Assembly (NCBI RefSeq): GCF_023898315.1
Contig: NC_064614.1
Span: 115,785,501 to 115,849,500, forward strand
Origin: Schistocerca nitens
Taxonomy: Eukaryota; Arthropoda; Insecta; Orthoptera; Acrididae
Reading direction: 5' to 3'
Length of the DNA stretch: 64,000 nt
Made by a program: the position numbers and the translations under genes
Shown here: in pieces, positions 41,898 through 48,176 of the stretch
Position numbering within the stretch: position 1 is the first letter of the stretch
Layout: the number at the start of each line of letters is the position of its first letter
Notes under the pieces: generated by a model
Told to the model about the DNA's origin: nothing
The model's input: only the letters and a program-made list of their open reading frames with translations
Database searches by the model: none

Positions 41898-44758
41898 GAG
41901 TGTGTCTCCACTCTAGCCCATCAAATGACTTCTTCTGAAAGCTAATAGGTTTTCACTCAGTTTTGTGTGTGCCTGTCAACAACTCAGTACTTCTGCTGTT
42001 AGGTGAGTGGTCTCTTTTCTCATAAATTATTTATGCTCTGCCAGAATTTTCCTTACTATATTTATTATTTAATGCTGTAATTATAACAAAAGTGTAACTA
42101 ATCTTCAGTTTCAGTGAAAACCTTTACATTAGCAAAGTGAAAAATAAAAAAGCATAATGTAAATGAGGGGATTTGAACTCTCAATTTTCTGGTCAGTAAA
42201 TTATTGCTCTAATCACTGCACAACCTGCCTCTGCTGTTGAACATAGTAAAGCACTCAAACATGATGACTGTTGACCTCAATTTTTTCTAGAAGTAATGTC
42301 TAATGACCTAAACCCTGTGTGCACACATTTAAAAAGTTTAAACTGGCAAACATCCTTGTAGGATCACCTTACCCAAAGGAGAATGTCATTCTTCACTTTA
42401 GACAATACCCCCATATGTGGTGGCAGTATTCTGCTGCTTTGACTGACAAAAGAACATGTTGAGTTACGTCTGTCATCACATTATTCATTCTGTGTTAGCC
42501 AGTGACAGCACACAATTTGAGTCCACCGGCTTTATTCATAAGCCATGCGTCATCAATAGGCTATTAGTGACTGTGTCATTGCTATTGTGGAGGAAGTGTA
42601 TTTGGCGGCATTGGAGGCTGGGGCACAATATGACATTCCAAAGTGCACTGTAGAACCATGGAGAAAATGATATGATGATAACGGAGAATCAGTAGGCTTG
42701 TGGGATTTGGATGTTGGTATGTAACACTACTAGTCCAAGATGATGAACTTGTAAGCACATCATGCCAATTTTTTTAAAATGTCGTACAGTATAAATATAC
42801 CACAGCATTTCCCAGGTTGGTTGACATGGTTTGGAGCTGCCTTTTGGAAATTGGACTACAAAGATAAATGTGCAGCCATCAAAGGGAAGTTGCGTGATGA
42901 TCATTGACTTTACCAATCAGCTTTGATGAGGAATGTATTTATCATGACTGTCAGAATGTAATAATTTCAAAGGAATCAGTTTTTTCCATGTTGAATGATG
43001 GTCCAGTGTGTAGGCTGGATGGCGTCCGTTTTGAACCCAAATGTATCTGTGAGTAATCTTGTGGGGCGCATGTCCCATGTCAATTTGGGGCCGGATGTAT
43101 TCACAGGATAGATGTCTGACTTAATGTTGTTCAATATACTTCTTTTATGGGTACTGTTAGGATATCAACAATGAGACAACTGTATCATGAGGAATTAAAC
43201 TGTTTCCAGCAGGAACAGTCTGCTATACATATCAGTTATGATGCAGAGGTGGTTGCAAAATAGAAAATGTGATGTCTCTTCTTGATTGGTCTCCTTATGT
43301 GCCATACCTCTACCCCATTAAAAACATAGGATGGAGACAGAGTTGACCATGCTATGAAATTCGATGACAACTTTCGCAGTGTTGCCGTAGTGGCCTGGGA
43401 GGAAGTGAGAAATTCCTCATTTATCTTTCGGACTCTATTCCTTGCAGGTTGCAGATGGGCATTGAGGTGGAAGGCCATTGGATGTAGTTTTAAGTGTATA
43501 GAAACCATATGCTGTGTCTTTTGAGGGGCAAAAAAACTATTATTTAGAATCATGAACTGTTCATTCTGTTAATTTTCTGTAGATTAAACAAATTGATGCA
43601 CTAAAACAAAAAAAAATTAATTGCTGAAAGTCGGTTTGGATTGGAATCTTACCATTCTGATGTTGTGTTATCATTCTGTCGGCTACACAACTGAATGTTG
43701 AAGTCACTATACTAACTGTTGCAGTATTCAGGCATTTCTTATTGTCGCTCCTCACGTGACTCCCTTTGTCGACTTCAAGCACCTTTTATGCATCTGAAAT
43801 CCTAGGAATGGTAGGGAGCAGATTTCCTTGTGTGTTTTTAGATTGTGGGTGCTGTGAGCTGAGTGTCAGTAAGTTGTAACAACTCCCTCAGTTACACACA
43901 CAAGTACATATCACCCTTTACTTTTATGAGCAGTGCTGTACCCGCCACTTTTTGTGCTGTCACGTGTATGTTGATTATGAATTCAAATCTTTAATGAAGT
44001 AATGACAATATTACTATATATTATCAAATATCAAAGTGTTAATTTTTCATTTTAAGGAGATGTCACATCTTACTGAAAATGCCTTTAGAGGCTGTAGAAA
44101 ACTATACCTGTAGATTAACTGACAATTATTAATTACAGAGAAAAAGGAAAAGATGAAGCAGAAGAAAAAGAAGAAGAAGAAAAAACGAAAGAAGGCTAAG
44201 GTGCAGAACAGTAGTTCCAGCTCAGAGGAAGGTTCAACCTCAGCAAGTGACTCTGAAGACGAAACTCGAGCAAGCAGTAAAACAAAGAAGTCTCGGAAAA
44301 AGAAGACAGCAAAGTCAGAGAGCAGCAGTGCAAGTGATGCAGAAAATGTACCTGCTAAAACCAAACGACAGCAGTTGGAGGAAAAAATTAGGGCTCTCGA
44401 ACGAGCTCTAAGTACTGTGAAGCGGGCAGCAAAGATGAATGAGGAAGCGGCTGATGTTGGTACAGCTCGGCCAAAGGATGCTCATCCTGGGGAAGTTTCC
44501 ACAGAACGTGTAGATCGTGGCAGTGTTTCTAAGAAGAAGGACGCTGGGGACAGTGAAGGTGGCAGAAAGAACACTGAAGAGCGAGGAGTTACAAAACACA
44601 GTGAGCAGCCTAGAGACAGAGAACGGGACAGGGACAGGGAAAGAGAGAGGGGTAGAGAAAGAGAGCGTGACTGGGAAAGAAGCAAAGAAAGAAGGTACAA
44701 CAGAGAGGGTGGAACATCTGGCAGCTGGAGCAGGGACCGAGATGGCCGCAGAAACTAA
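3786..44758 (+). CDS. RBMX2: RBMX2 / Snu17 (Ist3) homologue, RRM splicing factor, five coding exons
   Basis: Known role: RBMX2/Snu17 is the RRM subunit of the RES complex, with Bud13 and Pml1/SNIP1, which joins the activated spliceosome in the nucleus and aids pre-mRNA splicing and retention. Seen here: five exons join in frame to 362 codons. The N-terminus [20 protein letters not shown] matches the family start. One RRM spans about residues 36-114, with RNP2 IFVGGL (37-42) and RNP1 KGFCFLCY (76-83); the stretch YKDSAWIF before it is also typical. From residue 157 the tail is low-complexity: a polylysine block, a Ser/acidic block, a predicted helix [16 protein letters not shown], and Arg-Glu/Arg-Asp repeats. 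All introns are GT-AG. The CAACC bases before the ATG fit an insect start context. No promoter element was identified. The introns (24.2, 4.2, 6.2 and 5.4 kb) are packed with transposons. Confidence in identity is very high; the untranslated ends are not resolved. Confidence 0.95.
3800..4952. other. Start of RBMX2 intron 1, nothing recognised
   Basis: AT-rich sequence after the exon 1 donor. Short frames on either strand show no family resemblance. Confidence 0.3.
4953..7990 (-). mobile_element. RTE-type non-LTR retrotransposon, near full-length pol
   Basis: The 3' end is the GTTGTTGTT tail at 4953 (ACA-rich on the sense strand). On the minus strand, an AP-type endonuclease comes first (7864-7379, with [15 protein letters not shown] and ISEVWWQ). 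Linker and RT follow (7338-6526, then a broken stretch), and then RT from 5962 with [10 protein letters not shown] and a C-terminal [20 protein letters not shown] region ending at 4964. The last motif is typical of RTE/BovB-type LINEs. A TGA replaces the Trp codon after VMGD at 7377-7379, and the RT core (6520-5960) carries further stops and shifts. The 5' limit is uncertain. It lies in RBMX2 intron 1, antisense to the gene. Confidence 0.85.
4964..7864 (-). pseudogene. Broken endonuclease-reverse transcriptase of the RTE element
   Basis: Three frame pieces together cover endonuclease, RT and C-terminal region: 7864-7379 (161 aa), 7338-6526 (270 aa) and 5962-4964 (332 aa). The last piece keeps FADD, the thumb and the Cys-poor C-terminus. 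Between 6520 and 5960 the RT fingers (for example [19 protein letters not shown]) read only with stops. It cannot make active enzyme as it stands. Confidence 0.85.
8140..8580 (-). repeat. Partial Tc1-like relic, same family as 8627-10005
   Basis: The segment matches the transposase region near 9050-9190 of the next element (TGACAGTATCA followed by GGTGACATT and AATAAGACAATG on the minus strand). Its ends are missing. Confidence 0.5.
8591..8709. repeat. 77-bp-spaced direct duplication including a transposon end
   Basis: TGGGTGGTACTGTGTATTGA occurs at about 8600 and again at about 8677. Each copy is followed by a TTTACACTGCC-type end, the terminal bases of the Tc1-like element starting at 8627. 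Confidence 0.7.
8627..10005 (-). mobile_element. Degenerate Tc1-like transposon
   Basis: The left end CACTGCCTGACAAAAAG (8627) is inverted at the right end (about 9975-10005, CACAGTCTGATAAAAAAAAT on the other strand). TA precedes the left end; the right flank is CA, a probable decayed TA. On the minus strand around 9090-8960, decayed pieces of the transposase motif QQDNA...LPWLA.SPDLS can be seen out of frame. No continuous coding frame remains. A sister copy of the same family starts near 50723. Confidence 0.65.
10300..10850 (-). repeat. LINE RT relic
   Basis: It shares order and wording with the minus-strand RT segments at 11880-12450 and 17530-18100 (pieces such as CCAGTCACATATTTG and the AAAATCCTCCATGGTTCTGC stretch). 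There is no open frame. Confidence 0.4.
11018..12898 (-). mobile_element. Minus-strand LINE, RT domain to 3' end, decayed
   Basis: Read on the minus strand, a GPD-type motif lies near 12430 (TCTGGCCCGGAAAAC on +). [12 protein letters not shown]-like coding is near 12110-12070 and LFADDAV near 11850-11828. The 3' end is at about 11018-11100. All of it is interrupted by stops. Its endonuclease part may be the minus-strand segment 16342-17490, separated from this by the RTE copy and the plus-strand LINE at 12899-16341. That link is inference. Confidence 0.6.
12899..14125 (-). mobile_element. 5'-truncated RTE-type LINE, second copy
   Basis: The 3' end is the GTTGTTGTTGTTGTTG tail at 12899. RT sequence extends to about 14120 on the minus strand, beginning [20 protein letters not shown] and joined, through a shift near 13850, to the 314-aa frame 13864-12920 with [10 protein letters not shown] and [10 protein letters not shown]. 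By eye it is close to the copy at 4953 and less damaged. It is truncated before the endonuclease. Confidence 0.85.
12920..14120 (-). pseudogene. Reverse transcriptase fragment of RTE copy 2
   Basis: Two overlapping frames (14120-13836 and 13864-12920) cover the RT from the fingers ([20 protein letters not shown]), through [13 protein letters not shown], to FADD and the C-terminal domain. One frameshift separates them near the [10 protein letters not shown] region. There is no endonuclease domain. Confidence 0.82.
14126..16341 (+). mobile_element. Plus-strand LINE (Jockey/CR1-like), 5'-truncated, A-rich tail
   Basis: Coding begins near 14161 ([17 protein letters not shown]). RT motifs follow: [20 protein letters not shown] (14730-14790), [14 protein letters not shown] with [17 protein letters not shown] (14870-14990), FDCVDH (15150-15172), and [11 protein letters not shown] (about 15390). 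The C-terminal [11 protein letters not shown] is at 15710. It ends in an AAATAAAT-type tail at 16317-16341. Several stops and shifts break the frame. The clade is uncertain; motifs favour Jockey or CR1-type LINEs. Its 5' end abuts the 5' end of the RTE copy head to head. Confidence 0.75.
16342..17490 (-). repeat. LINE endonuclease-region relic
   Basis: Minus-strand pieces resemble the endonuclease part of an insect LINE (for example the region around 16850-17130 with AACTATAAGTGTGCGAGTTG and ACACCATTGGGTCCTTGATA on +). No frame is open. It may be the 5' half of the LINE at 11018-12898. Confidence 0.4.
17490..18600 (-). repeat. LINE RT relic
   Basis: It is homologous in order to the RT part of the LINE at 11880-12700: CATTCCCTTGGAGTATGCC at 17537 corresponds to CACTCCCTTGGAGAATGCC at 11910. 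No open frame is present. Confidence 0.45.
18767..20009 (-). mobile_element. mariner transposon, 1243 bp, inactive
   Basis: It is flanked by TA at 18765-18766 and 20010-20011. The terminal inverted repeats are CGAGGGACGTTTGAAAAGTC at the left and CGAAGGGCGTTTGAAAAGTC at the right, read inward. Size and ends fit mariner. It encodes a broken transposase on the minus strand. Confidence 0.93.
18831..19839 (-). pseudogene. mariner transposase, broken
   Basis: A family-typical start at 19839 (MDKKEF) is followed at once by TGA (19821-19819). Then comes [20 protein letters not shown] and the helix-turn-helix region. The first catalytic Asp is in [13 protein letters not shown] frameshift lies near 19315 (KPKKAKTIP reads into KPKTKKGED), and a TAG at 19265-19263 replaces Trp in TVFWD. 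The second Asp is in [10 protein letters not shown] and the third in [13 protein letters not shown]. Only 30 residues separate the last two, instead of the mariner-standard 34, so a short in-frame deletion is likely. Confidence 0.9.
20065..21380 (-). mobile_element. Penelope-like element 3' portion, decayed
   Basis: The minus frame 21299-21057 has [10 protein letters not shown] and [20 protein letters not shown], the linker before the GIY-YIG domain of Penelope-like elements. The frame 20770-20576 includes the C-terminal ATWILPKNT-like sequence in a shifted frame. The remainder to 20065 is the 3' untranslated part. A SINE interrupts the GIY-YIG region at 20800-21017. Confidence 0.7.
20800..21017 (+). 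repeat. SINE with CCTAA-type tail and 12-bp target duplication
   Basis: It is flanked by TTGGTGGTAGTC at 20788-20799 and 21018-21029. Near the start is a tRNA-like B box (GGTTCAATCCC, about 20820). The body includes CCTGATTTAGGTTTTCCGTG, and the tail is CTAACCTAACCTAAC. I recall the body as a widespread insect SINE. It sits inside a Penelope-like copy. Confidence 0.85.
21380..22600. other. Intron 1 sequence, nothing recognised
   Basis: Short frames only. The part after about 22060 may belong to the LINE whose endonuclease is interrupted at 22696, but I cannot show it. Confidence 0.25.
22696..24118 (-). mobile_element. Tc1-like transposon, 1423 bp, GC-rich, inactive
   Basis: It is flanked by TA at 22694-22695 and 24119-24120. 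The terminal inverted repeats begin CACTCCTGGAAAT, and the similarity extends about 27 bp to AAGAACAC. The element is far more GC-rich than its surroundings. It is inserted in the endonuclease region of a LINE (VGDFNL resumes at 24124). Confidence 0.94.
22851..23874 (-). pseudogene. Tc1-like transposase with one frameshift
   Basis: The likely start is the Met at 23874 ([20 protein letters not shown]), since upstream frame sequence lies partly outside the element. A paired-type HTH follows. The first catalytic Asp is in [12 protein letters not shown]. One frameshift near 23297 splits [13 protein letters not shown]. The second Asp is in [13 protein letters not shown] and the Glu in [14 protein letters not shown] count 32 residues between the last two catalytic residues, not the usual 34. 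The protein is otherwise intact to its stop. Confidence 0.92.
24119..25990 (+). mobile_element. LINE (Jockey/CR1-like), decayed, interrupted
   Basis: The endonuclease motif [11 protein letters not shown] begins at 24124, and GNILDHIAI is at about 24265 and ends near SDHTAV at 24335. RT linker and fingers lie at 25180-25370 ([20 protein letters not shown]), and [20 protein letters not shown] is at 25830-25890. The catalytic box reads TDDD. Stops break every domain. A GC-rich stretch interrupts it at about 25500-25660. Confidence 0.65.
25500..25665. repeat. GC-rich insert of unknown type
   Basis: A strikingly GC- and CpG-rich block (for example GCGGCCGCTGCTCGGCTGGC at 25538) lies in an AT-rich decayed LINE. 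It may be an LTR or SINE fragment. I found no convincing target duplication. Confidence 0.4.
25990..27140. other. Intron 1 sequence, nothing recognised
   Basis: No motif or repeat could be identified on either strand. Confidence 0.25.
27144..27830 (-). mobile_element. mariner-like relic
   Basis: On the minus strand, [20 protein letters not shown] resembles the mariner segment [18 protein letters not shown] shift falls right after WETLEH, and the following SPSKKVLKG-like stretch can be read in another frame. Possible ends are TCAAAAAGTTTCTGTTC (27154) and ATGGAAACTTTTC (27786). The N-terminal half is missing or unrecognisable. Confidence 0.5.
27974..28129 (+). CDS. RBMX2: RBMX2 coding exon 2
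   Basis: The acceptor TTCTTTCTAG ends at 27973 and the donor GTAAGT starts at 28130. The exon encodes residues 5-57, including the N-terminal extension and the first half of the RRM with RNP2 (WIFVGGL) and the ELTEGD-like helix [13 protein letters not shown]. Residue 57 (Gln) is split with exon 3. Confidence 0.95.
28130..29120. other. Start of RBMX2 intron 2, nothing recognised
   Basis: AT-rich sequence without family resemblance. Confidence 0.25.
29823..30353 (-). pseudogene. GIY-YIG endonuclease end of Penelope-like element, left arm
   Basis: The frame has [20 protein letters not shown], then [20 protein letters not shown] and [10 protein letters not shown], and ends in [10 protein letters not shown]. 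The paired Cys and the Y-Q/Y-V-G spacing are the Penelope-type GIY-YIG nuclease. The first about 45 residues are translated from the centre of the inverted unit and are not genuine. Confidence 0.82.
30236..30880 (+). pseudogene. Penelope-like RT C-terminus and GIY-YIG, right arm
   Basis: From [20 protein letters not shown] through [20 protein letters not shown] to [20 protein letters not shown], where a shift gives a stop near 30665. The frame resumes as [20 protein letters not shown] and ends [10 protein letters not shown] at 30880. One small deletion near 30648 separates the parts. The RT palm is absent. Confidence 0.82.
31760..33165. other. RBMX2 intron sequence around exon 3, nothing recognised
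   Basis: Apart from exon 3 (32295-32424), no gene or repeat family was recognised here. Confidence 0.25.
32295..32424 (+). CDS. RBMX2: RBMX2 coding exon 3
   Basis: The acceptor TTTTGTAG ends at 32294 and the donor GTAAGG starts at 32425. The exon encodes residues 57-100, [20 protein letters not shown] onward, and so carries the RNP1 motif KGFCFLCY and the [17 protein letters not shown] helix. It ends in phase 0. Confidence 0.96.
33166..33812. mobile_element. Fold-back element with Penelope-like ends and long CA/TG runs
   Basis: The left end (AAAGAGACCACTTACC, then AGTAGTAGGAGCATTGAGTC) is inverted at the right end (TTAACACTTCTGCTATTCAC, then GTGGTTTGCTTT). Inside are (CA)n at 33311-33360 and TG-rich runs at 33441-33490 and 33607-33640. 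Three copies of a TTTATTCTGAAAGC-containing block lie at about 33376-33440 (inverted), 33498-33583 and 33680-33735. Confidence 0.65.
33311..33360. repeat. (CA)n microsatellite
   Basis: Twenty-five uninterrupted CA units follow a CGCGCG start. The alternating purine-pyrimidine tract could form Z-DNA. Confidence 0.95.
33885..34575 (-). repeat. Penelope-like end fragments, interrupted by a fold-back
   Basis: 33885-34060 shows the terminal wording shared with the short elements (AACAATATGAATTACAGTAG, GCTGCTCACCACACAG). 34290-34560 is a purine-rich stretch like the 3' untranslated part of Penelope-like copies. The fold-back 34068-34273 sits between them. Confidence 0.45.
34068..34273. repeat. About 200-bp inverted-repeat (MITE-like) element
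   Basis: GTCACCTTTGACTGTAAAAG near 34079 is inverted at about 34228-34252 as CTTTTACAGTTAAAGGCAAC. The outer bases GTAAGTAGCATC and GATGTCATTTACAAC-like ends also pair loosely. No coding capacity. Confidence 0.6.
35018..35072 (-). repeat. 5'-truncated SINE with 10-bp target duplication
   Basis: AAATGGCTCTGAGCACTATG is the tail of the SINE seen at 1912-2095. The flanks CATATGATAG (35008-35017) and CATATGAGAG (35073-35082) match at 9 of 10 bases. Confidence 0.75.
35395..35680. mobile_element. Short fold-back element with Penelope-like ends
   Basis: The left end GGATGGAATGTAACAATATT (35423), then AAGGATAGTTGCTACTCAGC, is inverted at the right end (AGTAGTAATTATCCTTTCCA, then TAATATTGTG). In the middle, ACAAAGGCCTATTGTTGG resembles the inner part of the Penelope-like copy at 56700. 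It has no coding frame. Confidence 0.65.
35690..38587. other. RBMX2 intron 3 remainder, nothing recognised apart from a C run
   Basis: A 20-base C homopolymer lies at 37591-37610. I recognise no repeat family or gene in the rest. Confidence 0.25.
38588..38756 (+). CDS. RBMX2: RBMX2 coding exon 4
   Basis: The acceptor TTTTTAG ends at 38587. The exon begins with [20 protein letters not shown], the last RRM strand and the conserved post-RRM segment, and continues through [15 protein letters not shown]. The chosen donor is AAG|GTGTGT at 38757, which keeps the frame into exon 5. It is weaker than the other donors. Reading through it would meet a stop at 38828-38830. Confidence 0.92.
39287..40505 (+). 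mobile_element. 5'-truncated Penelope-like element
   Basis: Coding starts abruptly near 39287 in the RT palm (GHLGESFLT.. then [12 protein letters not shown], where the family has FxDDIF, so the second Asp reads Asn). The thumb follows (HIKPTNHQH-like, near 39465), then the linker [10 protein letters not shown] and the GIY-YIG region [20 protein letters not shown] with [10 protein letters not shown] (39995-40110). Several shifts are present. The 3' end at about 40430-40505 has GTGGTGAGTAGCAAACTATC and TTTTCATATTATTGT, the terminal wording of the short fold-backs. Confidence 0.8.
39809..40225 (+). pseudogene. Penelope-like GIY-YIG fragment
   Basis: 138 codons with the linker [15 protein letters not shown] and the nuclease core [20 protein letters not shown]. 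The usual FYVGM has become FNMGM, so the second Tyr and the Gly context are altered. It runs into [20 protein letters not shown], near the normal C-terminus, and then shifts frame. Confidence 0.75.
40510..41639. other. RBMX2 intron 4 sequence, nothing recognised
   Basis: No motif or repeat family was identified. Confidence 0.25.
41640..42035. mobile_element. Fold-back element with (GA)n core and Penelope-like ends
   Basis: AGAAGCATTGAGGCATTGAC, followed by AGGCACACACAAAA (about 41671-41705), is inverted at 41961-42000 (TTTTGTGTGTGCCTGTCAAC, then CAGTACTTCTGCT). GCTAGCTTTCGAAAG and CTTCTGAAAGCTAATAG also pair. A (GA)n tract lies at 41857-41894. Confidence 0.65.
42430..43560 (+). pseudogene. 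Degraded Tc1-like transposase relic
   Basis: The plus strand can be read in pieces. Near 42955-43010 there is a SKESVFSML stretch where Tc1 has [25 protein letters not shown] is at 43138-43197, followed by [20 protein letters not shown], parallel to FQQDN..H. The second catalytic Asp is replaced. Ends were not found. Confidence 0.5.
44139..44758 (+). CDS. RBMX2: RBMX2 terminal coding exon 5
   Basis: The acceptor AATTACAG ends at 44138 and the stop TAA is at 44756-44758. The exon encodes residues 157-362. In order these are a Lys-rich block after EKKEKMKQ, the serine/acidic stretch [18 protein letters not shown], a charged helix, and Arg-Asp/Arg-Glu repeats ending in [15 protein letters not shown]. 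Low-complexity Lys- and Arg-rich tails are normal for animal RBMX2. The exact length is lineage-specific. Confidence 0.93.
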
Positions 44759-46370
44759 AGGAAGTTCTGTTAGTTAGTCTCTTTCTTGCTGCCAGAAAAT
44801 TGGACACTGAATGGTACAGTTACTGTTAGAGAGGTGGTGTGAAAAGTGTGAGACTGCTATTGTGGTTTATTAGAGCAGTATGGAAAATTTGTTGTAATTG
44901 CATATATGTTGTACTTTTTGTTACTTTTCATACTTTTACGCAATATACACTTATTATAATGTGACTCTGGAGAACAACAGGGTAGCCAACCCATTTAAAT
45001 TTAATTTGTGTACTCTTTTATCAATCACTGTTGCTGAAAGTAATTTACTGCAAGCAATTTACTGCCATCGTACATAATGGCACAAATGATATGTTCATAC
45101 TAAATTGCATTAAAGATCATTAAGTACAGTACCTGTTAGGACCGCATCACATTAATAGGTGCCTTGAAGATGATAAAATGAAGGTAATTGTTTATCTGAG
45201 ACAGTTAAGTCAAGATACTGCCCACAGATAGCTTTGGGTGTTGTGATGTACTGTTAGTATCTGTTACCAAGTTACTACAATAATAGTGACTCATCTTTTG
45301 AAAAATGAGATTGAAGTGTTGAGTTCACCATCTGCTACAATCTTTGTTCGGTTATTCACATTCTGTACCTTCAATTGAATCCAGCTGCAGACACTGAAAC
45401 AAGGCTCAGCCCATTAACTTGTCACAATTCAAAATACTCTGTAGCTTTGTGGGAAGTAATTTCTGTCACTGTGACAGTTTCAAGAAAAGTGACATAGTTT
45501 AGTGATCACCAGTTCATTTCATTTTGATGAAATCTAACATAAAGAGCCTGAAGCAATATTTAAGACTTTTATAATGTCTACCTCAGGTACAAAGTTGTCT
45601 GCTTTTACTGATTCATTAAGTGCAAATGTCAGGGGGTTAGAAACTTTTATTTTATGTTGTACTAGTCTCCACATGTAGAATAATTGGATAAATACCAAAG
45701 TGATTTTCACTAAACCATAAACAGTTTCATAAAAAATATTATACTGTATGTATCTCAAACAGATATTTCTTTAACAAACCATGTGTCATGTTTATGAAGC
45801 CCATAAAATGTGTGTTCACATATGTATCCTGCAAGCCACTGTACAGGGTGCGGTGGAGGATAATATAAAAGGAAAGCTGTCATTAACATGAAAGTCAGTT
45901 TGAACACCAGACTGCTTTACTAGACATGCTCATATTGGAGGCAGTATATGTTGCCTTTTTCCAAAATTCTGATTGGTTTACTTGGCCAGTTATAGGGGTC
46001 CTACAGTTTAACATAAACTGTGAACTGTAGTGCAACTTGACATTTTCCACATTGACAAACAGTGCCAGGGGTGAAAGAATAAGTCGACATTCAGCTTGTA
46101 CAGTTTCCCACCACTAGTGGGTTTGCCTGCAATACAGGCCTCTCCATCATTTCCACCACCTCTGTGTCACTACTCTGGCCCAGTGTTGCTGTCTCTTTCA
46201 TGTGCTTCTTCCCACCTCTTTGGCCTCCTACCCCCTACCTACATCTTGTGCATACCCCTAGGCAGCCTCAGCTTCTCTATTTTCTTCAAATGTCCGTAGA
46301 ATTTTAATCTTTTCCACTAAATCTTTCCTCATGTGTTTTCTCCATGACATTTTCATTTCTTATCTTCTGC
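44759..46370. other. RBMX2 3' UTR and downstream flank
   Basis: The first few hundred bases should be 3' UTR. A small fragment at 45825-45870 (TATCCTGCAAGCCACTGTAC, then GGTGCGGTGGAGG) matches a LINE 3' end that I recall as common in grasshoppers. Nothing else was recognised. Confidence 0.3.
45109..45114 (+). promoter_or_regulatory. Candidate poly(A) signal ATTAAA for RBMX2
   Basis: ATTAAA occurs about 350 nt after the RBMX2 stop codon, and no canonical AATAAA was seen between the stop and this site. An AATATA variant at 44942-44947 is an alternative. Transcript evidence would be needed to choose. Confidence 0.25.
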
Positions 46371-46601
46371 ATATACTACTGGCCGTTAAAATTGTTACAC
46401 CACGAAGATGACGTGCTACAGAAGCGAAATTTAACCGACAGGAAGAAGATGCTGTGATATGCAAATGATTAGCTTTTCGGGGCATCCACACAAGGTTGGC
46501 GCTGGTGGTGACACCTACAACGTGCTGACATGAGGAAAGTTTCCAACCGATTTCTTATACACAAACAGCAGTTGACCGGCGTTGCCTGGTGAAACGTTGT
46601 T

Positions 46602-47645
46602 GTGATGCCTCATGTAAGGAGGAGAAATGGGTACCATCACGTTCCCGACTTTGATAAAGGTCGGATTGTAGCCTGTCACGATTGCGGTTTATCGTATTGC
46701 GACATTGCTGCTCGTGTTGGTCGAGATCCAATGAATGTTAGCAGAATATGGAATCGGTGGGTTCAGGAGGGTAATACGGAACGCTGTGCTGGATCCCAAT
46801 GGCCTTGTATCACTAGCAGTCGAGATGACAGGCATCTTATCCGCATGGCTGTAACGGATCGTGCAGCCACGTCTCGATCCCTGAGTCCACAGATGGGGAC
46901 GTTTGCAAGACAACAACCATCTGCACGAACAGTTCGACGACGTTTGCAGCAGCAAGGACTTTCAGCTCGGTGACCATGGCTGTGGTTACCCTTGACGCTG
47001 TATCACAGACAGGAGTGCCTGCGATGGTTTACTCAACGACGAACCTGGGTGCACGAATGGCAAAACGTCATTTTTTCAGATGAATCGAGGTTCTGTTTAC
47101 AGCATCATGATGGTCACATCCGCGCTTGGCGACATTGTGGTGAACGTACATTGGAAGCATATATTCATCATCGCCATACTGATGTATCACCCGGCGTGAT
47201 GCCATGGGGTGCCATTGGTTACATGTCTCGGTCACCTCTTATTTGCATTGACAGCACTTTGAACAATGGATGTTACATTTCTGATGTGTTACAACCCGTG
47301 GCTCTACCCTTCATTCGATCCCTGCGAAACCCTACATTTCAGCAGGATAATGCACGACCACATGTTGGAGGTCCTGTACAGGCCTTTCTGGATACAGAAA
47401 GTATTCAACTGCTGCCCTGGCCAGCACATTCTCCAGATCTCTCACCAATTGAAAACATCTGGTCAATGGTGGCCGAGCAACTGGCTCGTCACAATACGCC
47501 AGTCACTACTCTTGATGAACTGTGGTATCGTGTTGAAGCTGCATCAGTAGCTGTACCTGTACACACCATCCAAGCTCCGTTTGACTCGATGCCCAGTCGT
47601 ATCAAGGCCGTTATTACGGCCAGAGGTGGTTGTTCTGGGTACTGA
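46602..47645 (+). pseudogene. Tc1-like transposase interrupted by a single TGA
   Basis: Start MMPHVRRRNGYHHVPDFDKG, then the HTH (LSYCDIAARVGRDPMNVSRI). An in-frame TGA at 46971-46973 follows GLSAR, where an Arg codon (CGA) is likely ancestral. The same frame then runs to the stop, with catalytic Asp in [11 protein letters not shown], Asp in [12 protein letters not shown] and Glu in [13 protein letters not shown] count 34 residues between the last two, the canonical D34E. Apart from the one stop, the 347-codon frame is complete, so this is the least damaged transposase in the window. Confidence 0.93.
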
Positions 47646-47713
47646 TTTCTCAGGATCTATGCACCCAAATTGCGTGAAAATGTAATCACATGTCAGTTCT
47701 AGTATAATATATT

Positions 47714-48176
47714 TCTGGTACCGCACGCCACAGAATTTGAATCCGCACCAGACGTCATGGACGTCGAAGACACATCGAGGTCTCTGCACCATCACGCCAT
47801 AAGCTGTGGCGGCGCGTGCCTCCTGGCCCGCTTTTAGTGTGAGGGCGCCACAGTGAAAACGTGGTCCCAGTGGCCAATAGCGTCGCCCCCAATAGCATAC
47901 TTAATCGCCTGCCTCGCGCTTAGCCAGCAGTCTAACATCGCATTGCGTTTCAGGACATATCGTCTCAGACAGCATATTGACTTTGTGTTTCTATTCCAGT
48001 AGACGTGGTTGTCTTGTCTGGTTTGTTACTCTGTTGTGTGTTCTTGTTTTGTCATAAGGTCCTCCGTTGGTCGTGTCCGTCCTCTCCTATTGTGTTGTTG
48101 TTCATGGGCCGCTCCGCAGGTCCCGCTGCGTTTCCGTCACTACTACCTCGTGACCGTTCCGGTCACCGTTACAACA
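47714..48176. repeat. LTR-like insert (possible solo LTR)
   Basis: About 463 bp of GC-rich sequence lies in the Tc1-like 3' untranslated part. It is bounded by ATATT at 47709-47713 and 48177-48181, consistent with a 5-bp target duplication. The tract starts TCTGGTACCG and ends GTTACAACA. The termini are not a clean TG..CA, so solo LTR is a tentative call. Confidence 0.5.

Noticed and set aside
44047-44364. Antisense 105-codon frame opposite RBMX2 exon 5
   Set aside because: It is the shadow of the Lys- and Ser-rich coding strand (runs of Phe and Leu) with no independent signal.
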